This document shows, piece after piece, positions 1 to 11,000 of a stretch of DNA of 64,000 nt (the stretch's first letter is position 1; the number at the start of each line of letters is the position of its first letter). The position numbers and the translations under genes were made by a program. The notes beneath the pieces were generated by a model. It made no database searches. It was not told the DNA's origin and saw nothing but the letters and a program-made list of their open reading frames with translations. The DNA is taken from NCBI GenBank assembly GCA_003313425.1, contig NHZP01000010.1:1-64000 (forward strand), written 5' to 3'. This DNA is from Pseudopyrenochaeta lycopersici. Lineage: Eukaryota > Ascomycota > Dothideomycetes > Pleosporales > Pseudopyrenochaetaceae.

Positions 1-1780
1 CTCTCTTCTTTCTTACCCCTATAAAACTAGTTAGTAAAACCCTACTATTTATCTCCCTTAATACTTTATATAATTACTTTACTATTCTTTTTCTTTTCTC
101 TATAATACTACTTACGAGAACCTTACTATTTATCTACTCTATACTATTACTTCTATACTATTACTTCTATACTATTACTTCTATACTATTACTTTGTTTT
201 CTTAACTCTTAACTCTATAGAACTACAAACTAAACTCTACTATCTATCTCCTTCTATACTATATTAAATTACTAATCTCTTTTTTAACTAACTAAAACTA
301 TAAACTATATACCTACTATCTTCTACTCTTATACTATATTCTATTACTTTCCTTTTTTTAACCTTAATAACATAAAACTACTTTCTACTTACTACTATCT
401 ACTTATACTAACTTTAAATAATATTTCTTAATAAATTTAAAACTATTTCTACTATCCTATTTTCTTTAAATTCTAAACCTTAATTTTCCTACTTCTACTA
501 TACTACCTACTCTACTACTTATAACTTACTATTCTTCTCTACTATATTATATTACTTTACTTTCGTTTTTTTTATAAAACTATTTACTACTTAGTCTTTA
601 ACTACTTACTACTTACTTTAATTATTCTTATTAACTTTAAAACTATTCCTACTATTTTATTCTTTTTAAATTCGGAACTTTTATAATATTACTTCTACTA
701 TACTATCTACTCTATTACTTATAATATCTCTATGTACTATACTCTTTTATATTATTATACTATCTTTTTTTTTCTAATTAATACTACTTACTATCTATTC
801 TTCTTTAACCTCTATTTTATTACTTCACGCTTTTTAACTTATCTTTTATTACTTTACTCTTTTTAACCTCTTTCTTTTAATTATACTTACTTATTATTTA
901 CTCTTCTTTATACTATATTTTAATTCTTTTACCTTCCTCTTCTTTTTTCCTATTAATACTACTAACCTATTATTTACTTTTACTTCTTTTACTACTACTT
1001 TATCTACTTTTATTTTATCTACTTACTTATTAACTACTTTACCTACTACTTAACTTACTACTTTCTTATCTACTTCTTTATCTACTATATTACCTACTAC
1101 TATATTATCTACTCTTTTACTTACTACTACTTTAGCTATACTTTTACTTACTATCTTATTTTCTACTATCTTACTTTCTACTATCTTACATACTACTATC
1201 TTACATACTACTATCTTACATACTACTATCTTACATACTACTATCTTACATACTACTATCTTACATACTACTATATTATCTTCTACTTTACTTACTTCTG
1301 CTTTACTTACTGCTACTTTACCTACTACTTTCTTCTTTACTACTATTTTATCTACTTTACTTTAAAACTATTCTTTACTATAAGATTATTAATTATTAAC
1401 TCTAATATTTTTATTCTTCTTTTCTTTTTATCTTTTAACTTTTATATTTTAATAACTTCTTATTATACTACTATAAAAGTTATACTACTATATTTCTAGA
1501 ATAATTTTATATACTATAGCTTCTTACTATTGTTATTTATATAGTATTTTCTACTAAGACTTATATATAAACTTAACTTTTCTTAAAATTAACCTAATTA
1601 TAGCTATTTTATATATTATTTAAAGTAGCTAGCTATTCTTTACTCTCTTTCTTCTTTTTCTTATTTAACGTAGCTAGCTATTCTCTACTCTCCTTCTAAT
1701 ATCTTATATTAAATTACTTTACTCTCTTCTTCTTTTTTCTTATTTAAACTAGTTAACTATTCTTTATAAATACTATATAA
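1..1780. repeat. C+T-rich AT-rich satellite block, unit U0
   Basis: The plus strand is almost purine-free and built from degenerate short units. A 15-bp unit (TATACTATTACTTC-like) repeats at about 140-195, and another (TTACATACTACTATC-like) repeats six times at about 1180-1275. Positions 1-575 align closely with 22335-22900, and 1725-1790 with 24822-24890, so this is a second copy of the block that follows gene C. I see no gene. It lies on the 3' side of a truncated OrsD-RecQ copy, the same arrangement as the other units. Confidence 0.85.
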
Positions 1781-1787
1781 AATATAT

Positions 1788-2390
1788 CTATTTTCTTCTT
1801 TGCTCTTCTAAGATACTATATATAATACTAGCTACTCCTTTACTAGTAATATCCTTAAAAATCCGCCTATCTTGATATACCTCTCCTATCCATCTACCTA
1901 GCTCCTCCTTACTATCTACCTGCCCTCAATATCCTACCTCCCAAAGCCTACTATCTTGAATTCCTCTACCTACCTCTAGCTTTGCTTTTGCCTCTGCTGC
2001 TGCTCGTAGCCTATATAGTACTGCTATCGTTACGTTCGGCCATGCGCAATCTGCCTGCCTACTACTCTGCTTGCTGCCTCTGCTTGCTGCTCTGCTTGCT
2101 ACCCTGCTTTCTGCCGCAGAGATACTCCATCATCCCACACTTCCAGCACGTTTGAACCTCCTTTTTATACCTTACTCTGCTCCGCAGCTCATCTATCTCT
2201 CAGAAACCCTCCTGCCCTAGCTGCGGACACTGCCACAGACTGTGCACTGCTGCCTCGCGCTCCTGCTGCTCCTATCGCCGCTTGTATTGCTGCTACTTAG
2301 CCTGCTGCTTAGTCTGCTGCTCGGCCTGCTGCTCAGCCTGCTGCTTAGACCGCCCCTCGTTACGGTTACACCTTCTTATAAGTTTACTAC
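1788..2390 (-). pseudogene. Truncated 3' end of an OrsD-RecQ helicase gene
   Basis: The minus strand matches the C-terminal part of gene C (24885-25500) nearly base for base, including the final SILEE-like residues and a TAG stop at 1788-1790. The match runs through the C-terminal Cys region (CWKCG-like) into the Gln/Ala/Glu-rich tract and then stops, at about 2350-2390, where AT-rich sequence takes over. Zinc fingers, recombinase-like domain and helicase core are all missing. It is a 5'-truncated copy with no coding capacity of its own. Confidence 0.8.
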
Positions 2391-2520
2391 TACTCTAGTC
2401 GCTAACTCCTTTTTTGCCCCTACTCTAGTTGTTTACTCCTTATTTACCCCTACTTTACTACTTTCCTTCTTATTTACCCCTACTTTAGTCGTTTGCCCCT
2501 CTTTTACCCCTACTTAACTT
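2385..2520. repeat. About 30-bp minisatellite
   Basis: Four to five imperfect copies of a unit near CCTACTTTAGTTGTTTACTC plus a TTATTTACC-like tail lie end to end. The apparent plus-strand reading frame here (2242-2517) comes from this repeat and the neighbouring CTG tract, so I do not call it a gene. Confidence 0.65.
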
Positions 2521-3540
2521 ACCCTAACCTTTAACCTAAATACTTTACTACTATTACTTACTTTACCTACACTTTTAAAATCTACTTATAACTCTTCTTT
2601 ATCTTCTAATCTTCTAATCTTCTATAGAACTCTAACCTAACCTCTATTACCTAATTTATAACCTATTACTTCTTCTTCTTCTACTAATATACATAACTCT
2701 TCTCTTATAATACTAAATACCTCTATGCTTATCCTTCTACTATTACTAAATTAAATTACTATATCATTCTAATTAATAACTTATCCCCCTTGTTATATAA
2801 AATAACTATTTACCTAAACTAACCCCAAATTTATTATTATTACCCTAGTTGCTTTATTATGTCTTCTCTATTAAAACTCTTTTACATGCCCTTCTACTAA
2901 CTAGTTCTACTTAATACTTGTGCTACTATCTAGCCTCCTTAAACTTACACATTTATATCTAATAAGAATACTCTTAATCTTAATTTTAATTAATCTCTTA
3001 CTGCTACTAATCTACTCTCTATTATATCTTAACACTTTTTAACCTACTCTTATTAAACTCTAAAATAACTTACTCTTCTTATTAAATATAAGGAGAACCT
3101 TAGAAGTACAGTATAGGAAGGACTAATAACTATTACTAATTAACAGAACCTTTAGAAGTAGAGGACATATAGAAGAAAGTAGGAGACAGAACTTAATAAG
3201 GAATATAATTATAATCAACACACAATTAATTTATCGTAATTATTAATTCTGCAAAGCGTATTTTAGTATTTTATCTAACACTTCTATACCTTTTACTTAA
3301 CTCTACCTTATTCTTAATTAACTCTAAACCTACTCTCTAACCCCTAAATAATAATACTATTACTACTTACCTCTAATACAATCCCTTACCCTTCTTTTTA
3401 CAATTCTTTTTTATGCTTTATACACTGCTTTTTATTACTCCCTTATCTATAGTAGCTTGTTACAACCCTAAATAAATCGACTTGCTTATTAACAATCTAT
3501 ATTTTGTACTTTACTCGCTTGTAGAAACTACTAACGATCT
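2520..3540. other. AT-rich debris, no gene seen
   Basis: Mutated AT-rich sequence with stops in all frames. I recognise no domain, although its texture (TA-rich, CpA-poor) suggests an old transposon. It ends sharply at about 3540, where unmutated coding sequence begins. Confidence 0.6.
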
Positions 3541-3566
3541 ATCTTAGAAATCTGCACCAGTGAAGT

Positions 3567-4768
3567 CTAAATCTGCACCAAACTCCAAATCTGGTCTAGC
3601 TGAGTCGCCATTACACGCTGACTCAACCCCACCTGGCAAATCCCTGCCTGCCCAAGTCTACCACCTTCCTGGCCTCGCTGTGCCTCCCTCTTCGCCACTG
3701 GTTGCGCCTCCTCAGAGCTTTGGTCTTGTATCGTCTGTCCGATGAAGATTCCATCTGCCACCCCGCCAATACCCTCACTTACACCCTCAACCACCCCACC
3801 AACACGACTACCTCGCCCGCGTCCACCACGTCCCCGGCCTCGCTGCGGCTCCCTCTTGGCCACTGGCTGCGCCTCCTGAGAGGTCTGGTCTTGGATTGTC
3901 TGTCCGATGAAAATTGCGTCTGCTGCGCCGCCAATCCCCTCACTTACGCCCTCCACAACACCGCCAACACGACTACCTCGCCCGCGTCCACCACGTCCCC
4001 GGCCTCGCTGCGGCTCCCTCTTCGCAACTGGCTGCGATTCCTGAGAGGTCTGGTCTTGGATCGTCTGCCCAATGAAAATAGCATCTGCTGTACCGCCGAT
4101 ACCTTCAGTTACGCCCTCAACGACGTCGCCAATACGACCAGCTCGCCCGCGTCCACCACGTCCTCGGCCTCGCTGTGGCTCTCTCTTCGCTACTGGCTGC
4201 GATTCCTCAGACGTCTGGTCTTGGATCGTCTGTCCGATGAAGATTCCATCTGCCACCCCGCCGATACCTTCAGTTACACCCTCAACAACACCGCCAACAC
4301 GACCCGCCCGGCCACGTCCACCGCGGCCCCGGCCTCGCTGTGGCTCTCTCTTCGCCACTGGCTGCGCCTCTTGAGATGTCTGGTCCTGGATCGTCTGCCC
4401 GATGAAAATTGCGTCTGCTGCGCCGCCAATCCCCTCAGTTACACCCTCAACAACACCGCCAACACGACCCGCCCGGCCACGTCCACCGCGGCCCCGGCCT
4501 CGCTGTGGCTCTCTCTTTGCAACCGCCTGGGCCTCCTCAGAACTCTGGTCTCGGATTGTCTGGCTCCTGATGCTGTTAGTAACCTAGTATATTGTTCGCT
4601 GTGTGGGACCTACAGATCATCAACACCTGCAGGTACATCAAGGCCAACCGTGGTTAGAAGCCCAGACGGGAGGCTATCAGAGAGACCCTCTGAGAGGACA
4701 ACAGGTGCGGCATTAGCAGTCATGCCTGCAGTAAACGCCAAAATGGCCGCGACCGTTGATGCTCGCAT
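3567..4768 (-). CDS. Secreted tandem-repeat protein with KR processing sites (KEP-type precursor)
   Basis: Two exons on the minus strand, 4768-4614 and 4572-3567; the 41-bp intron 4613-4573 has GTAGGT, branch TTACTAAC and CAG. Predicted length 386 aa. The first ~23 residues (MRASTVAAILAFTAGMTANA) are a clear signal peptide, followed by a short pro-region. Then come five near-identical repeats of about 55 aa: each starts EPQRGRGRGGRGR, continues with GGVVEGV.EGIGG.ADAIFIG and ends QPVAKR. A sixth repeat degenerates after KREAQRG. Each KR is a Kex2-type site and is followed by EP or EA, dipeptides of the kind Ste13 trims in yeast alpha-factor. This matches fungal Kex2-processed repeat proteins, some of which give cyclic peptides or secreted peptides. 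The product is unknown. No tailoring enzyme (UstYa-like) is visible nearby. It sits between AT-rich satellites. Confidence 0.8.
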
Positions 4769-4829
4769 AGTGAACGGGGCTTTGTTAAGGATTGGTAGTC
4801 TTGAAGTTAGGGAAAAGAGCGCTGAGTGA

Positions 4830-5830
4830 AATCATTCACAGAAGATGCGTGTCTAGAAATGAAATAGAGAGATGCTAATGATATGAGTTCTAATTAGGGT
4901 AAAAGATGCTTATTTTATATCCTTTCAAGATACCTCCTATAAGGACGAAAATCGTGCCCCTAACATGCCAAGCTGCTTGCATCGTTTCGACATGTTAGCT
5001 ACCAAGCCAGACGCATAAACGATAGCCCTTCAAACCTATCTGTTTGTCAGCAAAAACAATCGTATAATAAGGGAGGCTCTTGAAGAAACTCGTAGGGTTT
5101 GTTCTTGGCAGGGACGTCGCGACATAGACGACAACAATGACTAGACCCGCATTGCCTTGGCATGAACGGTACTTCCCTAGCACCCCCAGTGCACGGCCTA
5201 TTCGGCATAACGCGGCCGAACTTGACACAATCGCGCTAATTAATCACCACACTGAACAGAAGGGGGCATAAACGAAGCAGCCGTATTGGGTAACAGGATC
5301 AGCGGCTAAGAAACACCTGTCTGGTCTGTGTAGTGTTTCAAAGCCTTCTAGAAGCTGCTGTAAGTGTCTTAGCGCAGCTCGTGCATTTACTCCGACCTCT
5401 AACAGTCTGTGCGTCTCCACTGCACCTCCCTTGGCGAACTGTTTCAACCGCTGGTTCTCACTTCCCCAACACAGGCCCAACAGTCGGGATTTACTGACAT
5501 GCTAGTTACTTGGACGTTTAGCTATTCTCGCTATGCTGTTTTGTTGACAACTAAGGTCTTTGCATGATGCAGCAGGGACGTAGAGAAACGCTAGTGTTAG
5601 GTATGCTGTCTTTACCTTGTGCTGCGCTTTACACCAAGTCCGTATGCGATATGCGGCAGCGAGGTAACGGCTACAAAAAACCGACGCTCTTTCGGCATCT
5701 GTCTCTGCTGCATTTCCTTCATCTTTGGATTCGCTGTGCCCCTTTCTCTTTTCTTTCGTCTATTCTTACCTACCCAGCCTAAACGTCCTGTCCTCCTATT
5801 TGTCTATCTATCTCCTCTTACGCCTGCCTA
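4830..5830. other. Intergenic, no gene supported
   Basis: Normal-composition sequence between the repeat precursor gene and the secreted protein gene, probably holding both promoters because the two genes diverge. Short open frames exist (for example 5244-5480 minus) but show no domain, codon pattern or splice logic that I can support. Confidence 0.5.
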
Positions 5831-5836
5831 CCAAAA

Positions 5837-6640
5837 ATGCACTTCACTTGTCGTACAGTTCTGATGGCTGGCCTTTTACAGTCTGTAAGAGGCATAGCCA
5901 TGGATAATCTTACCGTAGAATTCAACACGGCGGTTGCTAGTGGCGGTGTTGGCATCCCCGTGGAGCGTGAGTTGCTATCTACGCTGTGCACAGCAACATG
6001 ACCCTAACACGTAGGCCCCGCAGCCACCATAGATCCTGCCGTGGCTGTAAGGATAGGCACAGAGCAGAGGCTTCCTGGCTCCTACACGCTCCTTCTGGTT
6101 GATGAGGCCAGATGCAATGCATCCTCTCCGTCTCTTTGCTCTATGCAGTCGGGTCTGGTGTCCTCCCATCAGCTTACGTTTCTCGCGGGCAAGATGGTGT
6201 ACGAGCTTGTCAACCCAAAAAAGCCCTCCTCGCAGGCACCTTATGCTATGGAATTGCCAACTAGTAACCTGCCTCTACTGGATGGCTCTACACAGCTTCT
6301 TCTAAACACAACAGATGGCCAACCTGAGGACCCGGCAGCGTTGTTTGTGGAGCCGTGGGCTAGCCTACACACCGTCGCAGGGAACGTGTACAATGCACCA
6401 AGCAAACAGGAGGTAAAAAGAAGCCTGGAACGATCAAAAAGCAAGAGACCTACTAGGACTGGGTCTGAGAAAGCGCGCAAAACTCGGGAGGCTAGGCCCA
6501 AGTCAACGAGGCCGGCTATGAATATTACTGTAAACTTTGACAGCGAGAACAAGAACGAGAATAAGAACCACGGCGAGTTACTACACAGCACACCTCTTGT
6601 CTGGCTTTTTGCAGCTCTTACCGTGTTAGTAGCTGTTTAA
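5837..6640 (+). CDS. Secreted PEBP-like protein with GPI-type tail
   Basis: Two exons, 5837-5966 and 6015-6640, joined across a 48-bp intron (GTGAGT, branch CCTAACAC, TAG); the reading frame is kept and gives about 251 aa. The N-terminus (MHFTCRTVLMAGLLQSVRG) is a signal peptide. The segments DNLTVEFN and GSYTLLLVDEA resemble the start and the YTL-VD motif of fungal secreted phosphatidylethanolamine-binding proteins, but the ligand-pocket motifs are weak. Residues ~150-190 are Lys/Arg-rich, and the last ~15 residues (PLVWLFAALTVLVAV) are hydrophobic and terminal, as in GPI-anchored proteins. The family call is tentative; secretion is well supported. Confidence 0.6.
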
Positions 6641-6941
6641 ATTACACAGCGTAGTCTTACAAGCATATTGTGGATAATCTTCCTTGTGTGGTCTTCGCTC
6701 AAGACCAGACCCAAAGACTGCATTAGTTCGCGGACGCTTCTACTTAAATATCCTGCCTATAGACCTTGACAGTCAGCAGCGGAACAACGACAGTATCTCG
6801 CATTTAGGCAAGGTTTTTCGGTTAGACGTGGTCCCGGCCACTTAAGAGCCCGTCCCAAAAACTCAGCTCTTAATAACAGCTACCTATGAGCTTTTTTTTT
6901 TGCGTCTGCCGTTAGGGTTAGCTCGTCTTAGCTGCTGCGGC

Positions 6942-7470
6942 TTAAGGGATGGAACCTTTGTCGTAGATGTCACCAATCCACCACCGCCCCCTATGCGCAG
7001 ACTGAGAACCATGCAAATATTCCTTTAAGGCCTCTACTCGATGGTTGCACGCCATAGGTTCTGCCCTCTGTCCAACAACGCTACTCCAGTCTTCGAACGA
7101 TGGCCAATCCGCATCATCTCCTCCCTCAGTTCGCTGGCCACTACGATCGCTCGGAACTCCGCTTTCTCTCAGCCTGAGATAGTCAAGCATCTGGTGCACT
7201 TGCGCTTTTGTGCAAGCAACCCGCAGTCGGCGGCTTTCATTTCTGCGAAGGACGCCTACTTCTCTGAATGTCTGGCAGAGGCGGCGCTTGTGGTGTTCGT
7301 TGATGGACCGGTTGGTGCCAGTCGTCTACTCTGAAGTAAGCACATCGATTGGAAACCTAGCAGTAGCCAGTCGATATGGCTCAGCCTGCTCGTGAACGGA
7401 GTCTACATCTTTCACCTCTACTCGTTGCTTCTTCCTTCCCTTAACAGCCGTTTTATCGCCTTTGCGTTTC
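6942..7470 (-). pseudogene. Small basic protein of unknown function with one internal TAG
   Basis: From the ATG at 7470 one frame runs to a stop at 6942, about 176 codons, interrupted once by TAG near 7331 (after LTSE). The first 20 residues are Lys/Arg-rich (KGRKKQRVEVK, possible nuclear signal) and the rest is charged and helical-looking. I recognise no family. The TAG could be a CAG-to-TAG mutation or lie in an intron I cannot place. Coding status is uncertain. Confidence 0.3.
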
Positions 7471-7599
7471 ATAGGAGCGGTTTTTGTATAATAGAGCCTA
7501 GGAAAATAGCTTCTTATGGAATAGGCACGCTATAGAGTGGTAGGTGGGAAGGCTATATAAAGTTTTGAAGTTCGCGAAGCTACGTTGTTCGCACAGGCA

Positions 7600-7695
7600 T
7601 CTTGCCCCTAGGGGCAGGCATTACTTCCCACGCTTGTTAACCCCCTAGGGTCTTGCCCCCGGAGGCCAACTCAATTCTTGCCCCTGGGGGCAACC
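7600..7695. repeat. Cluster of G/C palindromes
   Basis: TGCCCCTAGGGGCA at 7603-7616 is a perfect 14-bp palindrome. Near-copies follow at about 7640-7665 (ACCCCCTAGGGTCTTGCCCC) and 7678-7693 (TTGCCCCTGGGGGCAA). They lie just downstream of the intact OrsD-family gene. The function is unknown: terminator-like hairpins, binding sites or element-end sequence are all possible. Confidence 0.6.
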
Positions 7696-8080
7696 TAACA
7701 TAACCCTAAAGGTACAGTTTAGGTACATAGTATGATGCTGCAGGGGATACGTGTCGAGATTAACGACTGCAGTACCATGCTGCTTGCAGACCAAGACGCC
7801 AAAGTCTTCAAGAAAGCATTATCAAGTAGTTCTAAGCCTTTGTCTACCTGTCCGAAGGTTAAGGATGCGTATTCTACACGAGTAGCAATAGAATTACAAT
7901 GACATCGCGTAATGTAAGCAACCGTATATTTTGATCAATGTCTTCGCTCCTTCTCGTAACAGTACATTTTTAAGGGTACTTATTAGAAGAACTAGGGCTG
8001 ATATGCTGCAGCATCATTGTACTCTAGCTACTTGGTAGAGATCTAGCGTCGTTATGACGACCCCAAAAGTACTCTAAAAT
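7696..8080. other. 3' flank of the OrsD-family gene, no gene seen
   Basis: Unmutated, moderately AT-rich sequence with no recognisable coding frame. It probably holds the 3' UTR and terminator of the gene ending at 8082. Confidence 0.5.
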
Positions 8081-8081
8081 C

Positions 8082-11000
8082 TTAGTACTCTAAGCGTGCC
8101 TTTTGTAGCATTTGCGTCCATACCCAAAGCTGTCGCAGCATCTCAGTACCTTCAACGTTGGCAACAACCAACTTCCTACATAGCCACATGGTCACGTCAA
8201 CATCGTCCAGGTCACGGTACTCCTCCTCACCCTCCTCTTCTATCGTTGTCAACAAGTCGAAGGCGTACCTTGTATCGGTACATTGGTATAGCCCGACAAC
8301 TGTATCGTATACCAAGCGCCCGTATTGACAACGTTCCAGAGGTTGCTCTCTCCAGACTCCGTCGCTTGATTTTGCCCACCTGTCACAAATTTCTCGAGGC
8401 ACAGCGCACCTCGCACAACCACCTTTCGCTTTGAAACCTTCAAGAAAGATGGCTTCGCCCATGCGGATCGACCGCTGTGTTAATCCCCCGCGCCTACAGT
8501 TGCTCAAACTGTGATTGATCTTGGTATCTTCGAGCCCGCGTCCAGCACAGAATCCACATTTTCCCATCCACCACTTCAACGTGTTGTGCCAGCCCTGTAC
8601 TTCATCGTCGTTGTCCCAGCCGTAACCACATAGCAGTGGGGAGATTACGCTTGAATTAGGGCTCTTTGTCGCTGATGGCTGGGATCGTCTGAAGTTGAAA
8701 GCACTTATAAGCATTTCAAACACGAAAAGAAGCCTCAAGACTGCACTGCCACCCAGAGAGACGCGTTGCCGGAACCAGAACTCTACCTGATTCTTCGCCA
8801 TGATATCTACTCCGTTCTCCTCACTAAGTCTTTCCATCAAAAAGGCTCCAAGGATGTGTTCATCGTAAGCACAAAGTGCAGCAATAGTCCTCTTTACTAC
8901 CAGCTTCATTTGGCATTTCCCATCCCCGTCAAGCGACTTCTCCGCCTGCTCTCTCCAATAACTTCTTTCGGCCTCGTGCTTGGCGTCACCTAGCCGGACG
9001 CCTGTAATGATATCTGCACACACAAATTCAGTCATGGAGCATAAATCGCACCAGCTAGCACCCCTTGAGCGCCGTGGAAGCTCGAGCGCTTGAAGCCAAT
9101 CGAAAATTTGTCGAGCTCTTGCGGAGCTACGGTGACGGTTGCAGTGCTCAAGTAGGTGATCGGGCTCCATCTTCCCACTGTCCGCGTAACAAAGCTGGCA
9201 GCCAACGTTTCTCCAGCGTACGAACTCTTTATCTATACCGTGCAGCCGGTGGCGGGAATCAAAGCGTCTGTTGAGTTCTGCTTCTTCGCTCGTGATGTGG
9301 GCCAAAATCTTTTTCCTCTCCTCGATCACTCTGTCGCGCTCGAAGTGACTTGGGCGACTAAAGATAGGCATACAACCTAGCCATGCTTGTTTTAGTGTGC
9401 TTTTGTAAAAGGCAACTTCGACTTCCTTCGCCCACGGGCCTTGGCCGATCTTGTGTGGCATGGGCTTGAGGAGGGCTTGCTCATTCGGTGGGGATGAATC
9501 TATGCCCGTTCGCTGAGTGGTACAACGCCGTTTTGGAGAACTATCGCTGGAAGAAGACGGCACCTTACGCTTTTGACCTTCGATCGTCTCGATACAGGCG
9601 TTGTGAGCTGCTGGTTCTAGCTGCAGAAACTTGTGCCACTCGTTCGATGCCCATTCGTAAATATTGAGCAGCGCAGGTTGAAGCGTATCCGGGAATGCAC
9701 CGTCAATTCCATATGACATGCCTCTTTGCAGTGGTCTGTGCCCACTCTGCCATGCATATGCTACATTCGGATCTGCCTTTGTGCTTCGGTCGTCATGCCT
9801 GTTGAAAGGTTCTGATATGTGTCGAATATGTTTATCGGTTACTGCAATCACTAGCTGTCGATATGTCCTAACGCTCAATCGGAAACCCACAGTGCTCGTG
9901 GTTTGACGCTCGAGTGCCTTCGTAAGCACCGACGTCTTCAATGGCTCTTTTGGAACAGTCGGCAATGAAAAGAGAAGCGTGCTATCGATGTCCCCTGCGT
10001 GGAACTCTCGATGGAGCATGCATACAAATGGCCGAATGAACACAAGATAATAGTAGAGAAGCCGACCAACTTCATCTGGCATGAATCTCACCACGTAGAA
10101 CTCATGATTGGTCGAGCGCCGGGACTTGGCGTGCCTGAAGATCAGCGCCATCTTACGTGAATATACACACACACCACGAGATGTCGAAGATCCGTTGCAG
10201 TGCTCGAGCGCTGACAGTTCTGTTCCCCTTGGAGCCTGTCCTCCCAGCAAATACAGCGACAACATCATCAGCTCGGTCATTTGACTGTATAGCTCTAGGT
10301 ACCGGCGGACCGCTTGGTCGTCCCAGTCATCATCAGCCAGCAGTCCATTAACCGTCGCCAAGGAAGCCCTGCGAGATAGCTCTAGGTACGATTCTGAGAG
10401 GCCATTCGCACTGTCAGTCACGAAGGAATAGCCGGCGGAAGTATCAGCAAGATGGTCACGAATGCTACCCAGATCGATTGGCGGACTCCAACCATACATA
10501 AGTTCACTGCATACTGCCAAAGTGTCCTGAATAGAGTCGTGGCTGATCTGACGGAACTTCGCCATGGAAAGGCTATGTATTTCCCAAGAGACGACCTGGC
10601 CGTCTTGGCTCCAAGTCACGCGGAATGAGGGCCCTTCTGAGCGACTGCTTACCCTCCCGTAATCGCGTAGGCTAAGAAGCTCATTCATTGGCGTTGGCGA
10701 TCCCAGGCACAAATTTTTTCCACGGGCCTGATTGAGGAGCTCCACTTGTCCATGGCGTGGTCTAACGCTCCAACCCAGGCCAACATGAGCAAACCGAGGA
10801 AGAGTAGCTTCGAGGATAATCATTCGAACGCAATAGATCATGGCAGACAATTTTGACGTATAATTCCCCGCGCGTTCGAATGTAGAGCCACCTTGAGTCA
10901 AGCCAAGAACACCGCTGGAGTATATCAGAAGGGTGGAGGACGGCGTGCCATCCTCATATTCCTCTGTTGATAGAAAATATACAAAGCGGAAGAGCATATC

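Noticed and set aside
1180..1275. Regular 15-bp direct repeats resembling a CRISPR array
   Set aside because: The units are contiguous without unique spacers, low in complexity, and the host is eukaryotic. It is a minisatellite.
3702..4829. Long plus-strand frame opposite the repeat precursor
   Set aside because: It is the shadow of the repeats on the minus strand, which alone has a signal peptide, a proper intron and processing sites.
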